6,669 bases of DNA from Allobaculum sp. (GTDB lineage Bacteria > Bacillota_I > Bacilli_A > Erysipelotrichales > Erysipelotrichaceae): contig JAAVAY010000129.1 in NCBI GenBank assembly GCA_014803815.1, positions 1 to 6,669 of the forward strand. The letters run 5' to 3'. Position numbers and translations under genes: made by a program. The notes under the pieces were generated by a model. It saw nothing but the letters and a program-made list of their open reading frames with translations, had not been told where the DNA came from and did no database searches. This document shows, in pieces, positions 1 through 5,805 of the stretch (positions are counted from its first letter, which is position 1; each line of letters starts with the position of its first letter).

Positions 1-1
1 A

Positions 2-736
2 GGGGCCGATGTCCACTATGTAGAAGGGTGCACCGCGCCGATTTATTCTAAGGACTCCTTGCATGCCGCGGTTGTCGAAATCTTCGTTCACAAAAATGCC
101 CGTTGCCGCTACTCAACCGTTCAAAACTGGTCGACTAACATCATCAACTTGGTGACTAAGCGCGCTTTTGTAGAAGAAGCAGGCCACATGGAATGGATCG
201 ATGGAAACGTCGGTTCACGTATCAATATGAAATACCCTTCCTGCATTTTGGCTGGTCCATATGCGAAAGGCACAACGATTTCTATTGCGGTAGCGAGTGA
301 AAATCAAATTCAAGATGCAGGGGCAAAGATGATTCACTTGGCTCCCCACACGTCAAGCACGATCATCTCCAAATCCGTCGCCCGCAAAGGGGGCGAAGTG
401 AACTACCGTGGTTGGGTAATTCACAACAAAAAAGCGGATTACGCCAAATCCAAAGTGGAATGTGACACCCTGATTTTAGATAAAGTCTCCCGTTCCGATA
501 CCATCCCGCTCAATCGTCAGCTCAACCAAACGAGCCAAATTGAGCACGAAGCCACTGTATCCAACATTTCCGAAGAGCAACTCTTCTATTTGATGAGCCG
601 CGGCTTGACCAAAGCCAAAGCCACCGAAATGATCGTTATGGGCTTTTTAGAACCCTTTACGCGTGAGCTGCCTATGGAATATGCCGTAGAGCTCAACCAG
701 CTTCTAAAACTCGACATGAGCGAGTCCATTGGGTGA
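2..736 (+). CDS. sufB: Fe-S cluster assembly scaffold protein SufB (3' part; 5' end outside window)
   Basis: This is the C-terminal 244 residues of SufB, the scaffold subunit of the SUF (SufBC2D) iron-sulfur assembly complex in the cytoplasm, where clusters are built from sulfide supplied by SufS/SufU. The reading frame is open from base 2, so the gene begins upstream of the window; the TTG at 59 is an internal Leu codon. Hallmarks seen are EGCTAP near the left edge, [26 protein letters not shown], the SufBD-core stretch [17 protein letters not shown], a Cys in VECDTL (codon 461-463) and IEHEATVS followed by [12 protein letters not shown]. In the family the late Cys and the EHEA acidic/His cluster lie at the SufB-SufD interface used for cluster building. 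The end [14 protein letters not shown]...ESIG is the usual SufB terminus, so the 3' end is intact. In Bacillota sufB is commonly last in sufCDSUB, so those genes probably lie just upstream (inference). Confidence 0.97.
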   Translation, partial: GADVHYVEGCTAPIYSKDSLHAAVVEIFVHKNARCRYSTVQNWSTNIINLVTKRAFVEEAGHMEWIDGNVGSRINMKYPSCILAGPYAKGTTISIAVASENQIQDAGAKMIHLAPHTSSTIISKSVARKGGEVNYRGWVIHNKKADYAKSKVECDTLILDKVSRSDTIPLNRQLNQTSQIEHEATVSNISEEQLFYLMSRGLTKAKATEMIVMGFLEPFTRELPMEYAVELNQLLKLDMSESIG

Positions 737-740
737 TCCC

Positions 741-1283
741 TTGACTCGCCAACAATTGATTCAAACCCGAGAGCAGATTCCAGATCGGCCTGCCAAAAAT
801 CAGCAGATCGCCGCTCGGCTTCTGCCCTTTTTTCAAGAAGCCAAAAGCATTGGCTTTTATATTCCCACTGGGGCTGAAGCTGATGCCCATGTCGAAGGGC
901 TCGTCCATTCCTGTGGCTTATGCCATTTGCCTACACTGGTTGTTCCCAAAGTCATCGATGAGGGGAAGATGGCTTTTTATGAGCCCAAGAATTTGCGCCC
1001 TGGATTCAAAGGCATTTTGGAACCCCCTGGTCCTTTAGCCGGACAAGAAGAAGTCGTGCCCGAAGTGTTGATCATTCCCATGCTTTGTTTTTGGAATGGA
1101 TATCGCATCGGGTATGGAAAAGGCTATTACGATCGCTATTTGGCCAAGCATCCAAAGTGCATTCGCATCGGCATTGCCTATGATGAGCAAGAAGACATCT
1201 TTCGGCCTGCCCCTTGGGATGAGCGCTTGGATTTTATCATCACCCCTACCCGCACTTTGGTGTATGAGCGTGACGTGCGATGA
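741..1283 (+). CDS. 5-formyltetrahydrofolate cyclo-ligase (MTHFS family)
   Basis: This protein is predicted to convert 5-formyl-THF to 5,10-methenyl-THF with ATP, returning a storage or inhibitory folate to the one-carbon pool in the cytoplasm. The family signature is clear: the glycine- and tyrosine-rich motif NGYRIGYGKGYYDRYL, preceded by LIIPMLCF and followed by IGIAYDEQ and the C-terminal PWDERLDFIITPTRTL. Upstream, FYIPTGAEAD and LPTLVVPK match the family's substrate-side segments. The length of 180 residues is usual. No ATG fits. I prefer the TTG at 741 (MTRQQLIQTRE...), because it gives a normal family N-terminus and a GGGTGA stretch lies just upstream. The TTG at 729 would add four residues and overlap sufB by 8 nt. 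Either way translation is probably coupled to sufB, whose stop is at 734-736. The link to Fe-S assembly is positional only. Confidence 0.93.
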   Translation: MTRQQLIQTREQIPDRPAKNQQIAARLLPFFQEAKSIGFYIPTGAEADAHVEGLVHSCGLCHLPTLVVPKVIDEGKMAFYEPKNLRPGFKGILEPPGPLAGQEEVVPEVLIIPMLCFWNGYRIGYGKGYYDRYLAKHPKCIRIGIAYDEQEDIFRPAPWDERLDFIITPTRTLVYERDVR

Positions 1284-1930
1284 AAATTTTAATTTTTGGG
1301 GATTCGAATACCTGGGGCTATGATCCCTTAACGGGCGATCGCCAATCAAAACGCTTCGTCGATTTGCTTCAAGCGAAGCATCCTGAATGGACGATTCAAG
1401 ATAATGGTCAAAACGGGCGCTTATTCTTTTCCCCTTTCCCTTTTTTTGGCGATATCGATGGATCCAAACAAATCGCTCGTTTTTTGCGTCAAGAAGCGCC
1501 CTACGATTTGGTGCTCATCTTACTCGGTACCAATGATGCGCGGCGTATGTTTCATTCAAACCTTTCCAGCTGGCTTGAGGCCTTTAAGCGCTTCAAAGCG
1601 GTTGTAGTGCAAGCCAACCAAGAAATAGCCCACCAAACGCATACTCCCATCGCGCCCATTGTCTTTGTTCCCCCTTGTCGCTTGCCCGCAGCGCAGGATA
1701 TTTTGGATAAAACAGGACTTGAGACGATGGGAGAAAGTGGGCGTTTGATTGTAGAAAATAGTGAAGGGGCCATGCGTGAAGCCCTTCACGAAGACAACGT
1801 ACAGGTTTTATCCACCCCTTCTTTTTTAGGTGGAAGGATGGATGGCATTCATTTGGATGCTCCAGGCCATCAAGCGATGGCGGATTTTTTAGAGCAGGCC
1901 ATTTTAAAAATCTGCTGTAACTCTTTTTAA
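1280..1930 (+). CDS. SGNH/GDSL-family hydrolase (arylesterase/acyltransferase-like)
   Basis: This is a 216-residue serine esterase or lipase of the SGNH superfamily. All four blocks are visible: block I FGDSNTWG with nucleophile Ser9; block II NGQNGR (residues 42-47) with the oxyanion Gly; block III LLGTND (81-86) with Asn85; and block V MDGIHLD with Asp188 and His191 forming the rest of the triad. The start ILIFGDSNTWGYDP and the GTND...DGIHLD layout resemble the Mycobacterium smegmatis arylesterase/acyltransferase (MsAcT) subgroup, which acts on small esters; the true substrate cannot be read from sequence. There is no signal peptide, so it is probably cytoplasmic. Its ATG overlaps the upstream TGA as ATGA, with only a poor ribosome site, which points to translational coupling with the cyclo-ligase gene. 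Confidence 0.92.
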   Translation: MKILIFGDSNTWGYDPLTGDRQSKRFVDLLQAKHPEWTIQDNGQNGRLFFSPFPFFGDIDGSKQIARFLRQEAPYDLVLILLGTNDARRMFHSNLSSWLEAFKRFKAVVVQANQEIAHQTHTPIAPIVFVPPCRLPAAQDILDKTGLETMGESGRLIVENSEGAMREALHEDNVQVLSTPSFLGGRMDGIHLDAPGHQAMADFLEQAILKICCNSF

Positions 1931-1933
1931 TTC

Positions 1934-1940
1934 AAGAGGT
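1934..1940 (+). promoter_or_regulatory. Ribosome binding site of the 353-residue protein gene
   Basis: AAGAGGT lies six bases before the ATG at 1947. It is the first clear Shine-Dalgarno sequence after the two overlapping starts upstream, so this gene can load ribosomes independently although it sits only 16 nt after the esterase stop. No promoter is visible in that gap. Confidence 0.7.
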
Positions 1941-1946
1941 AGTCAC

Positions 1947-3008
1947 ATGAGTGTAATTGATAACATCAAAAGCTTCTGGGATCGCTTTGTCGATGAAGAA
2001 CCCACCTTGTTAGAAGCTTTGCGTATCCATGACTACGAAAAAATTAATGAAGTTCTCGAAGGACTCAACAACGAATCCTATCGCATCAGTGGAGCTCACT
2101 TTTTCGTAGAAGATAACTTTGAAATGCCAGAGATGACTTTTGACTCTGGTCCCAATAAGACAAGCCAACTCATCTGCCAACAGATGAAAAAACTTGCCCC
2201 CATCAACATTAAAAAGACTTGGATCATCAACGATTCCTTGCCTCCTCTTTCTCAAAAAGCCATTGAAGCCAGCTTACAAATTAAAGAGGAGCATTACTCC
2301 CTCTTTGATATGACGGTTTTTTATGTGGTGGATGAAAAATCTCATGCCCTTTCGTGCAAAGTGTATTGTCCAGGCTTTTCTTTAATTGACAATCCTGAAT
2401 ACAAACGCGAAATGTGCATTTACTTAGTGGAACTCGCCATTGGGGAAACTTCCTTAGAATCCTACATTTCCAATGTAGACTTTTTAGACGAACCCGAAAA
2501 TGGTGTGGACTTTTGCAATTTGACTGAGCTTTATGAAGTCATTCAAGGCATTGTCGAGAAAAACCATTGGCAAGAGTATAAGCATCCCTTAGATATCTTT
2601 ACCGTATTCAAACCCCATCAAGACTTTGCGAGCGACTCTCTGCGCAAAGATATGAAGATGATTTTTACCAAGCATCCCGCTTTGATTGAAGAAACGCTTG
2701 GCAATAAGGGCGATGTGCAACTCGATCTCAAAGCGAAGGATGGCGAATTTGGATATATTTATTACGTCAATCCTTTCGACAACGAACAAGATGCTACCTT
2801 CCGTCAAGAACTCTCCAAACAAATTGAAGCCCTCTTATCGCCTTTGAATTGTGCCAAGGTGATCGGGGGCGCCATTGGAAAATCCTATTCCTACATTGAC
2901 TTGATCTTGTTTGATCCTGAAAAGTTTGAAAAAGTCTTCGCCCAAATTCAAGCCCAACTCAAAGATAAAGTGGAATTGTATTATCGAAGCTTCGATCAAG
3001 AATCCTAA
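1947..3008 (+). CDS. Conserved-looking protein of unknown function, 353 aa (weakly DUF695-like)
   Basis: I do not recognise this protein with certainty. It is acidic, soluble-looking, and has no signal peptide or membrane segment. It appears to have two alpha/beta halves. Residues about 8-185 begin with FWDRFVDEEPTLLEAL and a helix YEKINEVLEGLN, and end with a strand and helix containing YLVELAIGETSLESYISNVDFLDEP. Residues about 210-350 carry the most motif-like stretch, VIGGAIGKSYSYIDLILFD (305-323), then an amphipathic helix and LYYRSF. The order FW..F, a short helix pair, a central strand pair and a GE..LE..I segment loosely recalls DUF695-type bacterial proteins, but that is memory-based and unproven. 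It is last in the sufB operon, 16 nt after the esterase, and is followed at once by a terminator. No catalytic residues can be assigned. The start is fixed by AAGAGGT six bases before the ATG. Confidence 0.85.
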   Translation: MSVIDNIKSFWDRFVDEEPTLLEALRIHDYEKINEVLEGLNNESYRISGAHFFVEDNFEMPEMTFDSGPNKTSQLICQQMKKLAPINIKKTWIINDSLPPLSQKAIEASLQIKEEHYSLFDMTVFYVVDEKSHALSCKVYCPGFSLIDNPEYKREMCIYLVELAIGETSLESYISNVDFLDEPENGVDFCNLTELYEVIQGIVEKNHWQEYKHPLDIFTVFKPHQDFASDSLRKDMKMIFTKHPALIEETLGNKGDVQLDLKAKDGEFGYIYYVNPFDNEQDATFRQELSKQIEALLSPLNCAKVIGGAIGKSYSYIDLILFDPEKFEKVFAQIQAQLKDKVELYYRSFDQES

Positions 3009-3010
3009 AA

Positions 3011-3051
3011 AAAAAGAGCCATCTTTCCAAAATGGAATGGCTCTTTTTTTT
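3011..3051 (+). terminator. Intrinsic terminator of the sufB operon, probably bidirectional
   Basis: The 12-base arms 3011-3022 and 3037-3048 are perfect reverse complements with core GAGCCAT/ATGGCTC, and an inner TCC/GGA pairing closes an AAAAT loop. On the plus strand the stem runs into eight T (3044-3051). On the minus strand the nine A at 3007-3015 give a U-tract as well, so it can also stop cold-shock gene transcripts that pass their own terminator. Confidence 0.9.
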
Positions 3052-3057
3052 CTCGGC

Positions 3058-3081
3058 ATAAAAAAAGCGCCGAAGCGCTTT
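3058..3081 (-). terminator. Intrinsic terminator of the cold-shock gene (UUCG tetraloop)
   Basis: Read on the minus strand, AAAGCGC (3081-3075) and GCGCTTT (3070-3064) form a 7-bp stem closing TTCG (3074-3071), giving the very stable C(UUCG)G tetraloop. A U-tract follows (3066-3060). It sits 26 nt after the stop codon of the cold-shock gene. On the plus strand the stem is followed only by TTTCTTGG, so it acts mainly on the minus strand. Confidence 0.9.
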
Positions 3082-3107
3082 CTTGGTTTTCAGTTTAAAC
3101 GTTACGA

Positions 3108-3314
3108 TTATTCAGCAACAGGAGTAACGTTGGAAGCTTGTTTTCCACGGTCGCCTTCAACGATATCGTATGTTACAGTTTGGCCTTCATCAAGAGAACG
3201 ATAGCCTTTTTGGTTGATGGAAGAGTAGTGTACGAATACATCTTTTCCATCTTCGCCTGTAATGAATCCATAGCCTTTTTCAGCGTTAAACCATTTCACT
3301 TTTCCAGTGTTCAT
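3108..3314 (-). CDS. csp: Cold-shock domain protein (CspA/CspB family)
   Basis: This is a 68-residue single cold-shock domain that binds single-stranded RNA and DNA; the family acts as RNA chaperones that keep mRNAs unstructured, often at low temperature or in early growth. The two nucleic-acid motifs are intact: RNP1 KGYGFI (residues 13-18) and RNP2 VFVHY (26-30), with the flanking aromatics Trp8 and Phe9 and the usual [14 protein letters not shown] start. The C-terminal part, [25 protein letters not shown], matches the usual final strands. The ATG at 3314 is chosen because GGGAGGT stands five bases before it and because it gives the canonical N-terminus; an in-frame extension upstream to 3386 has no ribosome site and no homology. 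It is monocistronic, with its own promoter, long leader and terminator, and is convergent with the sufB operon. Confidence 0.97.
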   Translation of the reverse strand: MNTGKVKWFNAEKGYGFITGEDGKDVFVHYSSINQKGYRSLDEGQTVTYDIVEGDRGKQASNVTPVAE

Positions 3315-3431
3315 TATGTACCTCCCGGAATAGATTGGAGATTTTTTCGATTGGAACTCGATCCAAATCCGAACTCTGGAAAGCAAAAAAACTATCCAGA
3401 CTCTAAAAATCTATGTTTAAATCTATCCTAC
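3315..3431 (-). promoter_or_regulatory. Long 5' leader of the cold-shock mRNA with two small hairpins
   Basis: The inferred transcript start near 3432 leaves about 117 nt before the ATG, long for a single small gene but typical of cold-inducible csp mRNAs. Read on the minus strand, TCTGGA (3400-3395) pairs with TCCAGA (3380-3375), and AG/CT can extend the stem inside past one mismatch; the loop contains seven U (3391-3385). A second hairpin pairs TTGGA (3366-3362) with TCCAA (3355-3351). The role in temperature or self-regulation is inference from the family, not shown by sequence. Confidence 0.5.
3320..3326 (-). promoter_or_regulatory. Ribosome binding site of the cold-shock gene
   Basis: On the minus strand GGGAGGT precedes ATG by five bases. 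It is a near-perfect anti-16S match, in keeping with high expression. A CTCC on the same strand (3340-3337) could pair with part of it across an 11-nt loop, but only four base pairs form, so any masking would be weak. Confidence 0.85.
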
Positions 3432-3438
3432 AAAGAGC

Positions 3439-3467
3439 ATTATGAAGTTATCCACAAAAAGAGTCAA
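3439..3467 (-). promoter_or_regulatory. Sigma-A-type promoter of the cold-shock gene
   Basis: On the minus strand TTGACT (3467-3462) is the -35 and CATAAT (3444-3439) the -10, with an ideal 17-bp spacer. Each differs from consensus at one base. Transcription would begin near 3432. This is one of the two best promoters in the window. Confidence 0.85.
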
Positions 3468-3689
3468 GAAAAAGCCCTTCCCACTCCAGTTTTTGAGTCA
3501 AATTCTTGATAAGAGTACTCAATTTGCCTTTGATCTTTCCTTTATTTTAAAAAAATGTTCGAATCCCAAAACCAAAAGGGAAAACGGATAGAAAAATCTC
3601 TCGTATTTCTTGTGCTATCCAATTTCTTGAAACCCCAAAAGCCAAAAACGGTCTTTGACTCAAGGCGCTATGAATAGGAAGAAAAATCG
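3468..3689. other. Intergenic region between divergent csp and LRR genes; no gene seen
   Basis: About 440 bases separate the csp start codon (3314) from the LRR start (3754). The csp leader and promoter take up the left part and the LRR promoter the right end, leaving about 220 bases with nothing assignable. I found no reading frame with a ribosome site, no tRNA and no terminator. The stretch is A-rich on the plus strand. TTGAGT (3493-3498) with ACTCAA (3517-3522) form an inverted repeat around the area just upstream of the csp -35, but no known operator is recognised. Confidence 0.6.
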
Positions 3690-3718
3690 ACAATTTCACC
3701 AGCTAAATTAGGTATAAT
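3690..3718 (+). promoter_or_regulatory. Probable promoter of the LRR protein gene
   Basis: A perfect TATAAT stands at 3713-3718, placing the start of transcription near 3725 and leaving a leader of only about 29 nt. The -35 is poor: ACAATT at 3690-3695 has the right 17-bp spacing, while the better-looking TCGACA (3687-3692) would need 20 bp. An activator or another sigma factor could compensate; this is inference. Confidence 0.5.
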
Positions 3719-3741
3719 GAAAAAAAGATGACCCTTTTTTT

Positions 3742-3747
3742 GGAGGA
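3742..3747 (+). promoter_or_regulatory. Ribosome binding site of the LRR protein gene
   Basis: GGAGGA ends six bases before ATG at 3754, a strong site that fixes the start and therefore the absence of a signal peptide. Confidence 0.85.
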
Positions 3748-3753
3748 AGAATC

Positions 3754-5196
3754 ATGTTTATTAAAAACGCTGCTTTAGCTGATGTCATCGCTGGAACGCT
3801 TCATAAAAAAGCAAAAGATCTTAAAGAAGAAGATCTTTTGGAGTTAATCCAGCTCGATGCATCTGATCTCGACATCAATACCCTTGAAGGTTTGGAATAC
3901 GCCGAAAACTTAGAAAAACTCAACTTATCCAATAATGCGCTGACGAACATTAAGCCTCTCAAAAATCTCCAAAATTTGGTGGATGTAAACCTCTGTGGAA
4001 ATCGTTTGCGTGATATTGAACCCCTTGATTCCCACTACCAACTCGAGCGCCTAAACCTTTCTCGCAACAACTTATATGTCATGGACATCTCCGCTGTGGC
4101 GAGCATGATCAACTTAAAAGATTTAAACTTGAAAAAAGCCAAAATCGACTCGTTAAACCACGTTGAAAACTGCAAAGAATTGCGCCGCATTCGCATCAAT
4201 ACCGAAAACGGTCCGTTCAACTACGCCATTTTAGGCACGCTTCCTAAACTCACAAGCTTGGATATGAGTGGCATGCGTCGCTTTTACATCGAAGATTTAT
4301 CCTTCTTACGCCACATTGAAGACCTCAATTTAGCCACGAACCTCATTTCCGATATTTCCCCCTTGTCCTCCATGGAAAATCTCAAGCGGCTCGATGTCTC
4401 CAATAACCCCTATTTGAAGGATTATCATCCCTTAAAAGATTTCCCCTCCCTTGAAGCTCTCAACATGGATTACAACGAAGTAAAAGATTTTGGATTCTTC
4501 CAAGAACTTCCCCGTCTTCATGAAATTTCTATGGAGCAAACCGGATTTGAAGACATGCGCGATCTCAACCACATTGAAGATTTACGCGAACTCAATGTGT
4601 CCAAAAACGAAATTTCACACTTGGATGAATTTACGAATGCGTCCAACTTACGCGTGTTCAATGGACAATTTTGTCAACTTGAAAACGTGGACTTCTTGAA
4701 AGAGGCCCATAAGCTCTTGGCTTTGAATCTTTTCACCAATCGCATCACGAGCATTGAGCCCTTAAAGGAATGCCACGATTTAACCGAACTCAATGTTGGT
4801 CGTAACCAAATTCGAAGCATTGAATGCCTCAAAGATATGCCACGCTTAAAGATCATCTCTCTTGAAAACAACAATATTTCCGATCTGAAGCCCCTAGAAA
4901 ATCTGCATGAGCTTTGCATTGCCGACCTTTACAACAACAACATCGAAGATCTCAAACCCCTTGAACATCTTGACTTCATCTCCTACTTGCGTTTGGATCA
5001 CAACATGATCAAAGATCTTAAACCTCTAGCCAACTTGAAGTTCTTGCGTCAGTTAACCTTGAAGGCAAACTACATCAAAGATGTTTCTCCCCTTAAAGAT
5101 CTCGAGCTTTTAGAAGCTCTACGCTTAGAAGATAACCCCATCGTAGATACGTCTGCTTTGGAAAAAATGGCTTTCTACAGCAAATTTACTGACTAA
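3754..5196 (+). CDS. Leader-less leucine-rich repeat protein (internalin-type LRR, cytoplasmic)
   Basis: This 480-residue protein is almost entirely a leucine-rich-repeat solenoid. Residues 1-42 form an internalin-like N-terminal cap (ALADVIAGTLHKKAKDL, then LIQLDASDLDIN). From residue 43 about 19 repeats of 22 residues follow, plus a part repeat at the C-terminus; the pattern is PLKNLxxLxxLxLxxNxIxDI, clearest in repeats near residues 66-88 and 365-460. Repeats between about 110 and 260 are more divergent (RRIRINTENGPFNYAI, MSGMRRFYIED). Such arrays make curved protein-binding surfaces. Internalin relatives are normally secreted and wall-anchored, but here no signal peptide, LPXTG or other anchor is present and the chain ends at the last repeat, so it should stay in the cytoplasm and bind an unknown partner. 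It is monocistronic with its own promoter and terminator. There are no catalytic motifs. Confidence 0.93.
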   Translation: MFIKNAALADVIAGTLHKKAKDLKEEDLLELIQLDASDLDINTLEGLEYAENLEKLNLSNNALTNIKPLKNLQNLVDVNLCGNRLRDIEPLDSHYQLERLNLSRNNLYVMDISAVASMINLKDLNLKKAKIDSLNHVENCKELRRIRINTENGPFNYAILGTLPKLTSLDMSGMRRFYIEDLSFLRHIEDLNLATNLISDISPLSSMENLKRLDVSNNPYLKDYHPLKDFPSLEALNMDYNEVKDFGFFQELPRLHEISMEQTGFEDMRDLNHIEDLRELNVSKNEISHLDEFTNASNLRVFNGQFCQLENVDFLKEAHKLLALNLFTNRITSIEPLKECHDLTELNVGRNQIRSIECLKDMPRLKIISLENNNISDLKPLENLHELCIADLYNNNIEDLKPLEHLDFISYLRLDHNMIKDLKPLANLKFLRQLTLKANYIKDVSPLKDLELLEALRLEDNPIVDTSALEKMAFYSKFTD

Positions 5197-5205
5197 TGTA
5201 TTTTT

Positions 5206-5236
5206 AAGAGCTGGTTTTTAACTGGCTCTTTTTTTT
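5206..5236 (+). terminator. Intrinsic terminator of the LRR gene
   Basis: AAGAGC (5206-5211) pairs with GCTCTT (5225-5230), and the stem extends through two G-U pairs and three Watson-Crick pairs to a TTT loop (5217-5219), about 11 bp in all. Eight T follow from 5229. It begins 9 nt after the LRR stop. Confidence 0.88.
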
Positions 5237-5246
5237 GATGTTAAAC

Positions 5247-5252
5247 TATAAC
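5247..5252 (+). promoter_or_regulatory. Possible -10 element for the MazG-like gene
   Basis: TATAAC lies 35 bases before the start codon and would start transcription near 5259. No good -35 exists at the right distance, since that position falls in the terminator stem and T-run of the LRR gene. Some read-through from the LRR gene is an alternative source of transcript. Confidence 0.3.
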
Positions 5253-5262
5253 AACACAAGAG

Positions 5263-5269
5263 AAAGGAG
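5263..5269 (+). promoter_or_regulatory. Ribosome binding site of the MazG-like gene
   Basis: AAAGGAG is a strong match but ends 12 bases before ATG at 5282, longer than the usual 5-9. No nearer start codon exists in frame, and the family N-terminus agrees with this ATG. Confidence 0.65.
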
Positions 5270-5281
5270 AAAAGAAAAGAT

Positions 5282-5599
5282 ATGAAAGAAGTAATGGAAG
5301 CTTTACGTGCGTTTAGCGAAGAGAGGGATTGGCCACCCTTCCATACTCCAGAAAATCTGGCGAAATCCATCTCTATTGAAGCAGGCGAATTATTAGAGTG
5401 CTTTCAATGGAATCATGAAATAGAAGATTTTCAAGCTCTCAAAGAAGAGTTAGCCGATGTCTTATCGTATTGCTTGATGTTATGCGATGAACTCCATTTG
5501 AATCCCGAAGAAATCATTTTGGAAAAGTTGGAACAAAATCGCCGCAAATATCCAGTAGAAAAAGCCAAAGGAAAAGCCACAAAATACGATAAGCTCTAA
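5282..5599 (+). CDS. MazG-like nucleotide pyrophosphohydrolase (RS21-C6/iMazG type)
   Basis: This is a 105-residue all-alpha NTP pyrophosphohydrolase, predicted to split non-canonical or surplus (d)NTPs into NMP and pyrophosphate in the cytoplasm. The metal-binding signature ExxE...ExxD is complete: Glu33 and Glu36 in IEAGELLECFQW, Glu56 and Asp59 in EELADVLSY. The N-terminal RDWPPFHTPENLAKSISIE matches the RS21-C6/dCTPase-type subgroup, in which the Trp and Phe-His positions help bind the base. The C-terminal NRRKYPVEKAKGKATKY is also typical. It is a single-domain protein, not the two-domain housekeeping MazG. The gene stands alone: it starts 46 nt after the LRR terminator and ends 24 nt before the tRNA promoter, with no terminator of its own that I can see. 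Family members act in nucleotide pool cleaning; the exact substrate is not readable here. Confidence 0.93.
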   Translation: MKEVMEALRAFSEERDWPPFHTPENLAKSISIEAGELLECFQWNHEIEDFQALKEELADVLSYCLMLCDELHLNPEEIILEKLEQNRRKYPVEKAKGKATKYDKL

Positions 5600-5623
5600 A
5601 TTTTGGAAAAAATTTAAAATCGC

Positions 5624-5651
5624 TTGGCAAGAAGAGAAAAAACGATATAAT
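5624..5651 (+). promoter_or_regulatory. Promoter of the tRNA-Leu gene
   Basis: TTGGCA (5624-5629) and a perfect TATAAT (5646-5651) are separated by 16 bp. The expected start of transcription near 5658 leaves a short 5' leader of about 13 nt before the mature tRNA, as is normal for a singly transcribed tRNA. Confidence 0.85.
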
Positions 5652-5670
5652 AGTTACTGTTCGAAATCAT

Positions 5671-5756
5671 GAGGTCGTGGTGGAATCGGCAGACACGCTA
5701 CTTTGAGGGGGTAGTGAGCTTAGCTCGTGTGCGTTCAAGTCGCATCGACCTCACCA
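5671..5756 (+). tRNA. tRNA-Leu, anticodon GAG
   Basis: This is an 86-nt class II tRNA with CCA encoded (5754-5756). The acceptor stem GAGGTCG (5671-5677) pairs fully with CGACCTC (5746-5752), followed by discriminator A. The D arm contains GTGGAATCGGCAGAC as in leucine tRNAs. The anticodon stem CTACT/GGTAG (one G-U pair) holds loop TTGAGGG with anticodon GAG at 5705-5707, which reads CUC and CUU. A long variable arm (GAGC TTA GCTC) and a T arm with TTCAAGT complete the cloverleaf. The long variable arm, the A discriminator and the GAG anticodon all agree on leucine. It is transcribed alone from its own promoter, with a terminator shortly after. Confidence 0.96.
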
Positions 5757-5768
5757 TTTTGATAACTG

Positions 5769-5797
5769 AGCAGCAGGAAAATCCTGTTGCTTTTTTT
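5769..5797 (+). terminator. Intrinsic terminator after tRNA-Leu
   Basis: AGCAGCAGGA (5769-5778) pairs with TCCTGTTGCT (5782-5791) over 10 bp with one G-U pair and an AAA loop, followed by seven T (5791-5797). It begins 13 nt after the tRNA CCA and ends 17 nt before the next start codon. Confidence 0.9.
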
Positions 5798-5805
5798 ATT
5801 ATTAC

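Noticed and set aside
1035..1349. Open minus-strand frame of 104 codons spanning the cyclo-ligase and esterase junction
   Set aside because: It lies opposite two clear conserved genes, has no ribosome site and no recognisable motif.
3315..3386. In-frame N-terminal extension of the cold-shock protein by 24 residues
   Set aside because: GGGAGGT sits just before the ATG at 3314, which gives the standard family N-terminus; the extension falls in the untranslated leader.
3138..3509. Open plus-strand frame of 123 codons across the csp gene
   Set aside because: It is the antisense of the cold-shock coding region and leader, has no ribosome site, and its sequence is the mirror of a well-conserved gene.
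3493..3522. TTGAGT...ACTCAA inverted repeat upstream of the csp promoter as an operator
   Set aside because: Only six-base arms with a long gap and no known regulator match; such pairs occur by chance in A/T-rich spacers.
3720..3741. A7G...CT7 inverted repeat just before the LRR ribosome site, terminator-like
   Set aside because: The stem is nearly all A-U, and the predicted transcript start near 3725 removes much of its left arm, so a working hairpin is unlikely.
5282..5599. MazG-like gene as half of a toxin-antitoxin or defence pair
   Set aside because: No partner gene lies beside it; its flanks are a terminator and a tRNA promoter, which fits a stand-alone nucleotide-pool enzyme.
5671..5756. 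tRNA-Leu as an attachment site for an integrated element
   Set aside because: I see no repeat of the tRNA 3' end elsewhere in the window and no integrase or phage gene; the downstream gene alone is not evidence.
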